From the NCBI GenBank assembly GCA_019637975.1, contig JAHBUR010000033.1, positions 1 through 48,034 on the forward strand: a stretch of DNA of 48,034 nt, written 5' to 3'. Both the position numbers and the translations under genes were made by a program. Under the pieces are notes generated by a model, which searched no databases, was not told the origin of the DNA, and saw only the letters and a program-made list of their open reading frames with translations. Positions 24,583 through 32,233 of this stretch are shown here, in pieces. How positions within the stretch are numbered: the first letter of the stretch is position 1; each line of letters starts with the position of its first letter. The stretch is from Bacteroidota bacterium (GTDB taxonomy: Bacteria > Bacteroidota > Ignavibacteria > UBA10030 > UBA6906).

Positions 24583-25965
24583 ATGCGTGCAAAAAGTTTC
24601 GAGCGAAAAACCGACATCAACCTGATTGCCACGGCCGAGAAGGAACGTGCCGTACTTATCGGCGTCACAACACGTTCCCTCTCGGACACGCTGCGGGAAA
24701 GCGAGCTGAATGCCGACTACGGCCTCGCCACCGACCGCAGCCGGCGGGCAAACGCGTTGCGAAGCCGCGTGGAGGATTATCTTGAAGAATTGGAACTGCT
24801 TGCCGAATCGGCAGGTGCGGAAGTTGTCGGGACGTTGATTCAGGAACGGCAGAGCATTGACCCTGCATATTTCATCGGCAGCGGAAAAGCCCGGGAACTT
24901 GGTGATTTTGTTGAGAAGGAAAGGATCAATCTCGTCGTATTCGATGATGATCTCTCGGCGGTTCAAGTCCGCAATCTCGAACGCATTATCAAATGCAAGA
25001 TTGTTGACCGCAGCGGCATCATTCTCGACATTTTCGCTTCGCGAGCCAGAACGAGAGAAGCAAAAACGCAAGTTGAACTTGCACAGCTTCAATACATGCT
25101 GCCCCGCCTGACGCGGCAATGGACTCACTTGTCGAAACAGTTCGGTGGCATCGGTACGAAGGGACCGGGCGAAACCCAGATTGAAACCGACCGCCGCGCC
25201 ATCCGCACGCGCATCAGCCATTTGCGGGAGAAAATCAAACACATCGCCAAGGAACGGAAGGAGCAACGCAAAGGGCGGGACAAACTCCCCCGCGTCGCAC
25301 TGGTCGGTTACACGAACGCCGGAAAATCGACGCTGCTCAACTGGTTTTCCAACGCCGATGTGCTGGTGGAAGATAAGCTGTTCGCAACGCTCGATTCGAC
25401 TGTACGGGCGGTGAGTCTTTCTCCGGCACACAAGATTCTTCTTTCCGATACTGTCGGCTTCATCCGCAAGCTGCCGCATAATCTTGTCGCGTCGTTCAAG
25501 AGTACGTTGGAAGAAGTCGTCGAGTCCGATATCCTGCTTCACGTTGTCGATATCAGCCATCCGTTGTTCGAGGATCAAATAGAAGTGGTGAACGACACAC
25601 TCGAAGAACTGCAAGCCGCGAACAAACCGACGATTATCGTGTTCAACAAGATTGACAGACTTGAAGACCGGAGTATTGTTTCGCTTCTCGGCAAACAGTA
25701 CCCGAATGCCGTTTTTATCTCCGCATCGCGTAGCATCAATCTCGGCTCGCTGCAAACGAAAATCATGGAATTACTCGACGCTAATATTGCCGAGCAGACG
25801 ATGACGTTCAGCCAACATGATCATCGCATCATTTCACAGATCCATGACATGGCGGAAATTCTTGAGAAAACGTACGAAGGTGACGGAATCACCATCCGTT
25901 TCAGAATGAATAATATCCACGCAGACAAGCTGAAAAAGGCGCTGGCAAAACGAAATCTCAATTGA
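24583..25965 (+). CDS. hflX: ribosome-associated GTPase HflX
   Basis: HflX binds the 50S subunit and helps split stalled ribosomes under stress. The 460-residue protein has the HflX N-domain (about 1-190) with YFIGSGKARELGDFV, and the helical linker LPRLTRQWTHLSKQFGGIG, followed by the HflX-specific stretch GGIGTKGPGETQIETDRR. The GTPase domain contains G1 GYTNAGKST, G2 around ATLDSTVR, G3 DTVGF and G4 NKID. A C-terminal extension (after residue 400) contains HDHRIISQIHDMAEI. The start is ATG 24583, one base after the stop of the batA-like gene. Unusually, a promoter-like element for the next gene begins at its stop codon (see 25962). Confidence 0.94.
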   Translation: MRAKSFERKTDINLIATAEKERAVLIGVTTRSLSDTLRESELNADYGLATDRSRRANALRSRVEDYLEELELLAESAGAEVVGTLIQERQSIDPAYFIGSGKARELGDFVEKERINLVVFDDDLSAVQVRNLERIIKCKIVDRSGIILDIFASRARTREAKTQVELAQLQYMLPRLTRQWTHLSKQFGGIGTKGPGETQIETDRRAIRTRISHLREKIKHIAKERKEQRKGRDKLPRVALVGYTNAGKSTLLNWFSNADVLVEDKLFATLDSTVRAVSLSPAHKILLSDTVGFIRKLPHNLVASFKSTLEEVVESDILLHVVDISHPLFEDQIEVVNDTLEELQAANKPTIIVFNKIDRLEDRSIVSLLGKQYPNAVFISASRSINLGSLQTKIMELLDANIAEQTMTFSQHDHRIISQIHDMAEILEKTYEGDGITIRFRMNNIHADKLKKALAKRNLN

Positions 25966-25990
25966 ATTTCCAGTCTTTTGTGCGTACTAT
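25962..25990 (+). promoter_or_regulatory. candidate promoter of the porV-like gene
   Basis: TTGAAT (25962-25967), a 17-base spacer and TACTAT (25985-25990) lie at the end of hflX and about 115 bases before the PorV-like ATG. It gives the gene its own promoter, separate from hflX. No other strong element is seen in the 140-base gap. Confidence 0.45.
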
Positions 25991-26105
25991 TCTTTTGCCC
26001 CTTACCACAAACATCGGAGTGCGTAACCTACTCTGACCTTTGCTACTGTTCTTTGTATGAACGTCAAAGAACGTACCTTTCCTCACACCAATCGCGGAGG
26101 TCGCC

Positions 26106-27371
26106 ATGCGTTTCATCCTTGTTCCTTTTATCCTGATTTCAATCTTCCCTGTTGCGTTGCATGCACAGGGCGAAACCGCCGTACCGTTCCTCCTCATTTC
26201 GCCGTCGCCTTCGGCAAATGGAATGGGGAACATCAATACCGCAATCGTCTCTTCTGATCCAACAACAACCATTATCAACCCGGCACAATTGGGAATGTTC
26301 GGGCTGAATAACTTCCTGGCTGTATCAACGTTCTCAAACAAAACTGCCTTGCTCCCAAGATTCGAAATCAGCGATCTGACGTACGACGTTTGGGCTATTA
26401 ATGCGGGATACAATCTGAGGGAATTGCTGGACGCCCCTTTTCCGATTGGAATCGGATTCGGGTATTCGAAGATTAACCTCAATCTTGGCACGTTTATCAG
26501 AACCAATCCAAGCGGATTGATTATCGGGAAGTTCCGGGCTGCCGAACAGGCAAACCAGTTCTCCGTGGCGTTCGGCGCGGAATATTTTGTCCGGGTAGGC
26601 TTGGGATGGAATTTCAAAAGGGTCGTCTCGGATCTCGGCTCGACCAGTACAGGCGGCTTCGGGCGTGCTGAACCGAAAGCAAACGACTTCGGATTGCTTC
26701 TTCAGGCTCCTGTGATGGACATACTGAAAAAAGCAGGAGTCGACAACATTAGCCTTGCCCCCGGCATTGAGCCGGTTGCCGACCTGACGTTTGGCTATAC
26801 GCGCAACAACGTGAGTAGCAGGCCCGTGACGTATGCCAACCTCACTGAATCGGATCCGATGCCCCGCAGTACCACCATCGGCATCAGCACTGAAATCGGC
26901 GTGAAGATGAGGACTGAATCAACTGATCTGAGACTCCTCACGTTCACATTGGCACGTGGAGCTGAAGACTTGCTCGTGTTTCGCAATCAGGATGGAACGT
27001 TCGGATACCAATCAGGTTTGGGAGATATTTCATTCTTCAAGCATGTCATTGGCGGCCGGCTCTCCGACAACGAACGCCCTAACATTCACAAGGGTTGGCA
27101 GTTGAATTTCAGCGAGATAGTCTATCTCCGCGGCGGCTCGTTTACCGAATCCCCCAACTTCGGCGCGAGAAACTTCTCAACTTCGGGATTTGGACTTCGG
27201 CTCGGCGGCTTGTTAAAGCTCATAGGAGCAATCATCCCGGTACTGTCGGATGAACCGGTATTCTCATTCATTGCGCATCATGTCGATTTCGGATATGACC
27301 ATGCAGAGTACAACAACCATGAAGTATTGGGCGGAACAACATTCAACTCCATCACATTCGTCGTGCGATAA
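26106..27371 (+). CDS. PorV/PorQ-type outer-membrane beta-barrel protein
   Basis: The 421-residue protein starts with a signal peptide (FILVPFILISIFPVALHAQ) and continues as an outer-membrane barrel of the PorV/PorQ (UPF0164) kind. After cleavage it has FLLISPSPSANGMGNINTA and then NPAQLG, matching the mature N-terminus of this family. Amphipathic strands with Phe and Gly follow to the C-terminal TTFNSITFVVR. The family has members in type IX secretion in Bacteroidota, but many members in Ignavibacteriota have no such link, so only a membrane role is claimed. GGAGG lies five bases before the ATG at 26106. It is followed by a 14-bp tandem repeat and a terminator. Confidence 0.85.
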   Translation: MRFILVPFILISIFPVALHAQGETAVPFLLISPSPSANGMGNINTAIVSSDPTTTIINPAQLGMFGLNNFLAVSTFSNKTALLPRFEISDLTYDVWAINAGYNLRELLDAPFPIGIGFGYSKINLNLGTFIRTNPSGLIIGKFRAAEQANQFSVAFGAEYFVRVGLGWNFKRVVSDLGSTSTGGFGRAEPKANDFGLLLQAPVMDILKKAGVDNISLAPGIEPVADLTFGYTRNNVSSRPVTYANLTESDPMPRSTTIGISTEIGVKMRTESTDLRLLTFTLARGAEDLLVFRNQDGTFGYQSGLGDISFFKHVIGGRLSDNERPNIHKGWQLNFSEIVYLRGGSFTESPNFGARNFSTSGFGLRLGGLLKLIGAIIPVLSDEPVFSFIAHHVDFGYDHAEYNNHEVLGGTTFNSITFVVR

Positions 27372-27384
27372 GTTGTTCTCGTCG

Positions 27385-27454
27385 GACTGAGAGAGTAAGA
27401 CTGAAAGAATAAGACTGAGAGAATAAGACTGAGAGAATAAGACTGAGAGAATAA
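27385..27454 (+). repeat. 14-bp direct tandem repeat, 5 copies
   Basis: Five consecutive units of consensus GACTGAGAGAATAA lie at 27385-27398, 27399-27412, 27413-27426, 27427-27440 and 27441-27454. Unit 1 has one change (AGAGAGTAA) and unit 2 has one (GAAAGA); the others are identical. The array sits between the porV-like stop and a terminator hairpin, outside any gene, and 14 is not a multiple of three. Confidence 0.9.
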
Positions 27455-27455
27455 G

Positions 27456-27483
27456 AGGGATGTTCAACGGAACATCCCTTTTT
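27456..27483 (+). terminator. rho-independent terminator after the porV-like gene
   Basis: AGGGATGTT (27456-27464), loop CAACGG, AACATCCCT (27471-27479) and a T-run. It starts one base after the tandem repeat, so the whole array would be in the 3' UTR of the porV-like transcript. Confidence 0.8.
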
Positions 27484-27523
27484 GTATCTTGTAACAGAAC
27501 TGAGCACAAACAACGGAAGAATC

Positions 27524-28309
27524 ATGCTGACCATCGCCATCGAAGCCGCAAAAGAAGCGGGCAAGTTTCTCAAATACAACGTCGGGCGTGTCAAGAACAT
27601 CGAGATGAAGAAAGGCGAGGAACGCAACCTCGTCTCCGAAATCGACAAGGGGTCGGAAGAACGGATCATCGGCATCATCAAACGACACTACCCCAATCAC
27701 GCCATCCTTGCTGAAGAAAGCGGCGCCAGTCCCGACTTGTCGGGATCGGACTACAAATGGGTGATCGACCCCCTTGATGGAACGACAAACTTCCTCCACG
27801 GCCTCCCTATCTTTTGTGTTACCATCGGCATCGAGTACAAAGGAGAGATTGTTGCAGGCGTTGTGTACGATCCGAATCTTGAAGAGCTGTTCACCGCCGA
27901 AAAAGGCTCCGGCGCATTCCTGAACGGTAAACGATTGCGGGTAACTTCTTCAACAACACTGATTGACAGTCTGCTTGTCACAGGTTTTCCGTATGACATC
28001 GCAGAAAATCCCGATAACGCTATCGGGCATTTTGTGAATTTTCTGATGGAGGCGAGGGGCATCAGGCGACTCGGTTCTGCGGCGCTTGATTTGTCGTACG
28101 TGGCGGCGGGAAGATTCGACGGGTTTTGGGAAGTGAACCTGAATCCGTGGGACATGGCTGCGGGGATACTCTTCGTGCGGGAAGCGGGCGGGCGCGTTAC
28201 GGACTTTGCAGGCAACGAATCAACGATCTACAACAAACAGGTACTCGCCACCAACGGCATCATTCATGATGCGATGCTTGCGGTGCTAAGCAAGGGATTC
28301 AGCCGATAA
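27524..28309 (+). CDS. suhB: inositol-phosphate phosphatase family protein (SuhB-like)
   Basis: This Mg-dependent phosphatase of the IMPase family has 261 residues. The metal-site motifs are in order: AEESGAS (E-E-S, about residue 65), WVIDPLDGTTNFLHG (D-P-x-D-G-T, about 85-95) and WDMAAGILFVREAGG (W-D, about 210), with LDLSYVAAGRFDGFWE before it. Members cleave inositol phosphates or related sugar phosphates, or act as a NusG-associated antitermination factor in E. coli. The motifs do not distinguish these. ATG 27524 is preferred, with GGAAGA upstream; a TTG at 27482 would overlap the preceding terminator. It is convergent with the ferredoxin gene. Confidence 0.9.
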   Translation: MLTIAIEAAKEAGKFLKYNVGRVKNIEMKKGEERNLVSEIDKGSEERIIGIIKRHYPNHAILAEESGASPDLSGSDYKWVIDPLDGTTNFLHGLPIFCVTIGIEYKGEIVAGVVYDPNLEELFTAEKGSGAFLNGKRLRVTSSTTLIDSLLVTGFPYDIAENPDNAIGHFVNFLMEARGIRRLGSAALDLSYVAAGRFDGFWEVNLNPWDMAAGILFVREAGGRVTDFAGNESTIYNKQVLATNGIIHDAMLAVLSKGFSR

Positions 28310-28352
28310 TCCAACCGGTACCGGAATCCCGACGAGTTCAAACGCAACACGC

Positions 28353-28790
28353 TCAGAAAATGTGAATCATATCCAGCAGTAAAAACATGAACATCGCAGC
28401 AAGAACAAGTCCGAAAAACGACGCAATGCCGATGAGCGCAAGGCGTTCTTTGGTTTTCTTTTCGTCGACCGTGCGGGGAGGGCGCGTCTTAACGACTATA
28501 TCGCCCGTGACATTAGTTTGGCAGGCTAAACGCAGATTCTTGTCCACAGTCTTTGCAATGGCAAGATTGCCCGCAAGTGTCGCTTCTTCATCCTGGCCGC
28601 GGGGAGAAGCCCCTTTGCCGTCAACAACTTCTACGGCACACGTTCCGCAGAAATTATTACCGCGGCAGTTCAGCAGAATATCAAGTCCGCGATACGGCGA
28701 GACGTTGACTTGCTGCATGAGTGTGCGAAGATTAGTGTTGGGTTCTACGTCGAATGAACGGTGTTCGTTGAAGAATGTTACGACAGGCAT
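28353..28790 (-). CDS. membrane-anchored [2Fe-2S] ferredoxin
   Basis: The 145-residue protein has an N-terminal plant-type [2Fe-2S] ferredoxin fold with cysteines C42, C48, C51 and C90 (NCRGNNFCGTCAV and LACQTN), the usual C-x5-C-x2-C then C pattern. A charged linker (VDEKKTKER) is followed by one membrane helix (about 117-143). The anchor is unusual for ferredoxins of this size and places the redox domain at the cytoplasmic side of the membrane, assuming the N-terminus is inside. It follows the CBS-domain gene on the same strand (29 bases), so the two are probably one operon behind the promoter at 29454-29482. No partner dehydrogenase is in view. Confidence 0.87.
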   Translation of the reverse strand: MPVVTFFNEHRSFDVEPNTNLRTLMQQVNVSPYRGLDILLNCRGNNFCGTCAVEVVDGKGASPRGQDEEATLAGNLAIAKTVDKNLRLACQTNVTGDIVVKTRPPRTVDEKKTKERLALIGIASFFGLVLAAMFMFLLLDMIHIF

Positions 28791-28819
28791 GGTGGTGCGG
28801 CTCCGGATGTTGTGGTGGA

Positions 28820-29278
28820 TTATCGTTCGTATTTCTTTTCCATGCCCGCGGGAACGTGGAACATGTAGTGGTTCAGGAATTCGATCTTGTCATCCTTTTC
28901 GTGAATATCCACCTGCAGCAAGTCACGCAACGAAATGAACCCGACCAGTGCCTCGCCCTCTACAACAGGAAGATGACGGCAGCTTGCTTGCTTCATCTTC
29001 TTCAGACAATCTTCGTACGTTTCGTCGGATTCTGCCACCACGATGTTTGTCGTCATCACGTCGGCCACCCGTGTCTGTGCCGGAACGAGGTTGCGCACGA
29101 CGACACGGTTGATCACGTCCCGTTCCGAAAACACGCCCACCAACCGTTCCGCGTCGACAACAGGCAACGCGCCGATATTGTTCTTTGCCATGTATTCGGC
29201 CGCCATTTGCACCGATGCATCCTTGTCAATTGTTAGCAACGGGCGATGTTCAAGCAATTGTTTTATGATGGATGTCAT
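28820..29278 (-). CDS. CBS-domain pair protein
   Basis: The 152-residue protein consists of two CBS domains (about 1-65 and 70-130). The first carries NIGALPVVDAERLVGVFSERD and the second CRHLPVVEGEALVGFISLRDL, with the usual paired IGALPV- and PVV-type turns. Such pairs bind adenosine nucleotides as energy sensors. No catalytic or transport domain is attached. It lies upstream of the membrane-anchored ferredoxin, so it may report energy state to that redox component, which is inference. ATG 29278 has GAGGAT nine bases upstream. The 5' UTR is about 168 bases from the predicted promoter. Confidence 0.88.
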   Translation of the reverse strand: MTSIIKQLLEHRPLLTIDKDASVQMAAEYMAKNNIGALPVVDAERLVGVFSERDVINRVVVRNLVPAQTRVADVMTTNIVVAESDETYEDCLKKMKQASCRHLPVVEGEALVGFISLRDLLQVDIHEKDDKIEFLNHYMFHVPAGMEKKYER

Positions 29279-29453
29279 GGCGAAATCCTCGTTGATATAG
29301 TGTATGAACAGTAAACAGTCATGAACTGAATTCGTATCAACTCAACAGATTACGACGACGGATAGAAATCAAGAGAAGTGGCCCTGTTCCCGAACCGGAC
29401 AACCGACCTGCGACACGGGAGGAACCGACAATTCTGACGATGTGGCTACGAAG

Positions 29454-29482
29454 AAAATAGCTTAGAATCGGTAGAATGTCAA
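29454..29482 (-). promoter_or_regulatory. strong sigma70-like promoter of the CBS-ferredoxin operon
   Basis: On the minus strand, TTGACA (29482-29477), a 17-base spacer and TATTTT (29459-29454) match the consensus closely. The predicted start is near 29447, which leaves a leader of about 168 bases before the CBS ATG. The -35 lies 13 bases downstream of the phosphorylase stop, so this is an operon boundary. Apart from this I see nothing definite in the 217-base gap (29279-29495). Confidence 0.65.
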
Positions 29483-29495
29483 CAAGGCAAGCCGA

Positions 29496-30827
29496 CTAAA
29501 AAGGCCACCGCTTGACTCCACCCTCATCAATGTAAGAGGCAACTGTTGGCGGCGGCGTCACCGGGCGGTCGCCTATTTCGATCATCGCCGACAACCTGAC
29601 GGCTGCAACATCCAGCACGTTCGATTTGTCTGTCCAGAATGTTGCGAGCAGATCGCCCTCTTCCACCTTGTCTCCTGCCTTCTTCGTGAGAACGATGCCC
29701 GCCTTCGGATCAATCACGTCATCAAGCTTTGTGCGACCTGCGCCTAGCTCAATCGCCAGCAACCCGATATCCATCGTTGCGAAGCCGGTGATATACCCTC
29801 CCCTTTTGCTGCGGACTTCCCGGCCATGGGCTGCCCGAGGATACGATTCCGGAGTTTCAAGATAAGAAACATCGCCGCCCTGCCGCTGCACAAGTTCAAG
29901 GAATTTATCGTACGCCTTTCCCGATGAGATCGCGGACTTGCATTTCTCAATCCCTTCGTCGATCGAGTCCGCCTTTTTGCCAAGCCAGAGCATTGCACCT
30001 CCCAGCACGAACGTTACCTCCATCAAATCCGGAACGTTCTTCCCCTTCAGGCATTCAACCGATTCAAGCACCTCAACCCAATTCCCGATGTTGCATCCGA
30101 GAGGCTGGTTCATGTCGGTGATAAATCCGATCGTCTTCTTCCCCATCGAGTTGCCGATGGAGACAAGTGCCTCTGCGAGTTTCACCGAGTCATCATACCG
30201 TTGCATGAAAGCGCCATTGCCGGTCTTCACGTCCAAGACAAGAGCGTCAATTCCTTCTGCAAGCTTCTTGCTCATGATGCTGCCGGCAATGAGAGGAATT
30301 GATTCCACGGTTGCCGTCACGTCTCGCAACGCATACATTTTCTTGTCTGCCGGAGCGATTTCTTTCGTCTGCCCGATCAGCACGAGGCCTGTTTCCGCAA
30401 TAACGTTCTTGTATTCATCAATACTCAAGTCCGTTCGGAAACCGGGGATGGACTCGAGTTTATCCAGCGTGCCGCCTGTGTGTCCGAGGCCGCGGCCGCT
30501 GATCATCGGCACGGGCACGCCGCACGCGGCAACCATCGGAGCAAGAACCAACGACACCTTGTCGCCGACGCCGCCGGTAGAATGTTTGTCCACTTTCACA
30601 CCGGGAATCATCGAGAGGTCAACGACAATTCCGGAGTGCAACATTACCTCGGTGAACGTGGCACGCTCTTCCACCGACATCCCGTTGAAGTACACTGCCA
30701 TAAAAAAGGCGGACATTTGATATTCGGGAATAGTACCGCTGACGAACCCCGTGATGAACGAATGCAGTTCATCCTTCGACAGCGAGCCGCCGTTGCGCTT
30801 CTTGCGGATGAGTTCAACAGGTGTCAT
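29496..30827 (-). CDS. pyrimidine-nucleoside (thymidine) phosphorylase
   Basis: This enzyme cleaves pyrimidine nucleosides with phosphate. The 443-residue protein has the family signature KHSTGGVGDKVSLVLAP (about residues 80-96), ISGRGLGHTGGTLDKLES, and the N-terminal helical domain with MTPVELIRKKRNGG. The C-terminal alpha/beta domain contains KAGDKVEEGDLLATFWT. It is full length for DeoA/Pdp-type enzymes. DeoA and Pdp differ in details that cannot be settled by eye, so I leave the symbol empty. The HAD phosphatase gene lies 33 bases upstream on the same strand. It may belong to that nucleotide-salvage group. Confidence 0.93.
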   Translation of the reverse strand: MTPVELIRKKRNGGSLSKDELHSFITGFVSGTIPEYQMSAFFMAVYFNGMSVEERATFTEVMLHSGIVVDLSMIPGVKVDKHSTGGVGDKVSLVLAPMVAACGVPVPMISGRGLGHTGGTLDKLESIPGFRTDLSIDEYKNVIAETGLVLIGQTKEIAPADKKMYALRDVTATVESIPLIAGSIMSKKLAEGIDALVLDVKTGNGAFMQRYDDSVKLAEALVSIGNSMGKKTIGFITDMNQPLGCNIGNWVEVLESVECLKGKNVPDLMEVTFVLGGAMLWLGKKADSIDEGIEKCKSAISSGKAYDKFLELVQRQGGDVSYLETPESYPRAAHGREVRSKRGGYITGFATMDIGLLAIELGAGRTKLDDVIDPKAGIVLTKKAGDKVEEGDLLATFWTDKSNVLDVAAVRLSAMIEIGDRPVTPPPTVASYIDEGGVKRWPF

Positions 30828-30860
30828 ACCTCACTCCGACCTTGTGAAGTAAAGAAAGAA

Positions 30861-31502
30861 TTACACGAGCGACAGCAATTGCGGAAAGCTGTCGATGAGA
30901 TAATCGGGATTGTACCGCCGCAGTTGTTCAGGGGATAGCGAACCGTATGTGACGGCACAAGTGGCAACGCCGGCGTTTTTTCCGGCAAGAATATCATTAT
31001 CGGTATCACCGACCATCAACGTTTCGTTTGCGTTCCACTGCTGGTCGGTGATGATCAAATTGACGATGAACGGATCGGGTTTGTACGGAATGCCGTCACT
31101 CCCCTGCAACTGAACGAAGAGTTCGGTGATGCCGAAATGATCGGTTGCCCGACGGATACCCTGTCCCTTTTTGGTTGAAGCAATCGCCATTCTCTTTCCC
31201 TGCAAATGGAGAATCTCGAGAGTCTCACGAACACCCGGAAAGAGCTTTGTCGTTTCGAGAGATCTGGGCCGGTAGTAATCGGAGTACATTTGAGCCGCCT
31301 CGGGAATGCGATCATGCAACTCAGCCGGAAGAAGCGTGGAGAACGTCTCCTCCAGCGTTTTACCGATGTACGGAAACAGCATTTCTTTGGGGACATTGTG
31401 CACGCCCAGTTGGTGCAGCACCCACACTTGTGCGCCCGCTATATCGTGTTTGGAGTCGGTCAGTGTTCCGTCAAAATCGAAAATGAGATTGTTAAAACCC
31501 AT
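30861..31502 (-). CDS. HAD-superfamily phosphatase (phosphoglycolate/nucleotidase type)
   Basis: The 213-residue protein has the four HAD motifs. D9 and D11 lie in IFDFDGTLTDS (motif I), the Ser/Thr of motif II in AIASTKKGQG, the Lys in YKPDPF, and the acidic pair in MVGDTDNDILAG (motif IV). A helical cap (about 20-90) is of the C1 type. Members hydrolyse phosphoglycolate or nucleoside monophosphates; the location next to a pyrimidine-nucleoside phosphorylase and a NUDIX hydrolase makes a nucleotide role plausible. The ATG at 31502 is three bases after the stop of the small gene upstream. Confidence 0.88.
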   Translation of the reverse strand: MGFNNLIFDFDGTLTDSKHDIAGAQVWVLHQLGVHNVPKEMLFPYIGKTLEETFSTLLPAELHDRIPEAAQMYSDYYRPRSLETTKLFPGVRETLEILHLQGKRMAIASTKKGQGIRRATDHFGITELFVQLQGSDGIPYKPDPFIVNLIITDQQWNANETLMVGDTDNDILAGKNAGVATCAVTYGSLSPEQLRRYNPDYLIDSFPQLLSLV

Positions 31503-31505
31503 TTC

Positions 31506-31685
31506 TCAACACTCCACTTTCACGACAAACCGGCGTTTGCATTTCTCGCATTCCAATTCCACTGTTACCCAATTATTCCGTTCGTAGTATGAGATTTCCG
31601 CGAGCTCGCCGCCGCATACCTGCACAATGCACGATTTCAGATCGAGCCGATATGTTCTGTTTGAGGGATACGACGAGCGTTCCAC
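31506..31685 (-). CDS. 59-residue small protein with a CxxC motif, function unknown
   Basis: A GTG at 31685 (two bases after the nudix stop) opens a 59-codon frame ending TGA at 31506, three bases before the HAD ATG. The product reads MERSSYPSNRTYRLDLKSC, then IVQVCGGELAEISYYERNNW and VTVELECEKCKRRFVVKVEC. It has cysteines near positions 19, 24, 46, 49 and 59, with CEKC as a zinc-ribbon-like half site. Codon use and the exact fit between two flanking genes support a real gene. A zinc-binding role is likely but not proven, and I do not recognise a family. Confidence 0.65.
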   Translation of the reverse strand: MERSSYPSNRTYRLDLKSCIVQVCGGELAEISYYERNNWVTVELECEKCKRRFVVKVEC

Positions 31686-31687
31686 TG

Positions 31688-32233
31688 CTATACCTCCCGT
31701 TCACGATATCGTTGGGCAAGCAACAACCCGATGATGGTTTTGCTATCTTTCAGTTCGCCGCGTTCCGCCATCTTCACGGCATCTGAAAGAGGAAGGAAAT
31801 GAACTGTCATGGAAAGCTCGCCCTCCTCGCGCTTGTGCCCGTCTTCGGCCTGATGCAAATCCGTGGCAAGATAAATATGCAGCTCTTCATCACAGAATCC
31901 CGGCGTAGTATAGATGGATGTCAGCTTGTGCAGCGATGAAGCAAGCCAGCCGGTCTCCTCTTCGAGTTCACGCCGCGCGGCAGCCGCGGGATCCTCGCCC
32001 TTGTCCAGTTTTCCCGCCGGCAATTCCAGCACGTGTACTCCAAGAGGATAGCGAAGCTGGCGCACCATCATTACCATTCCGCTATCGAGCAGGGGCACGA
32101 CAACGGCGCCGCCGGGATGACGGGCTATTTCCCGGACACCCGTGTTTCCGGACGGATATTCAACCTGATCCACTATCAGGTCGAATACTTTTCCCGTATA
32201 CAACACATCACGCTTGAGGCGTTTCAGATCCAT
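31688..32233 (-). CDS. NUDIX hydrolase, ADP-ribose pyrophosphatase type
   Basis: NUDIX enzymes hydrolyse nucleoside diphosphates linked to another moiety. The 181-residue protein has a complete NUDIX box around residues 75-97 in the pattern G-x5-E-x7-REL-x-EE-x-GW. The upstream HPGGAVVVPLLDSG and RQLRYPLG features are typical of the ADP-ribose or GDP-mannose pyrophosphatase branch. Further strands contain TPGFCDEELHIYLA. It overlaps the mscS stop by one base (TGATG), so translation is probably coupled. The small 59-residue gene follows. Confidence 0.9.
   Translation of the reverse strand: MDLKRLKRDVLYTGKVFDLIVDQVEYPSGNTGVREIARHPGGAVVVPLLDSGMVMMVRQLRYPLGVHVLELPAGKLDKGEDPAAAARRELEEETGWLASSLHKLTSIYTTPGFCDEELHIYLATDLHQAEDGHKREEGELSMTVHFLPLSDAVKMAERGELKDSKTIIGLLLAQRYREREV

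Noticed and set aside
24547..25755. 402-codon open frame on the minus strand within hflX
   Set aside because: It is antisense to a clear HflX gene with all GTPase motifs, has no RBS and no family-like sequence.
25958..26617. 219-codon open frame on the minus strand over the porV-like gene
   Set aside because: It has no family features and opposes a gene with a signal peptide and a good RBS.
27385..27454. Possible CRISPR array
   Set aside because: The units are 14 bases long and directly adjacent with no spacers, so this is a simple tandem repeat.
28317..28326. Palindrome ACCGGTACCG between suhB and the ferredoxin gene as a terminator
   Set aside because: It is a short palindrome without a T-run on either strand.
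29938..30720. 260-codon open frame on the plus strand within the nucleoside phosphorylase
   Set aside because: It is antisense to a gene with the complete thymidine phosphorylase signature.
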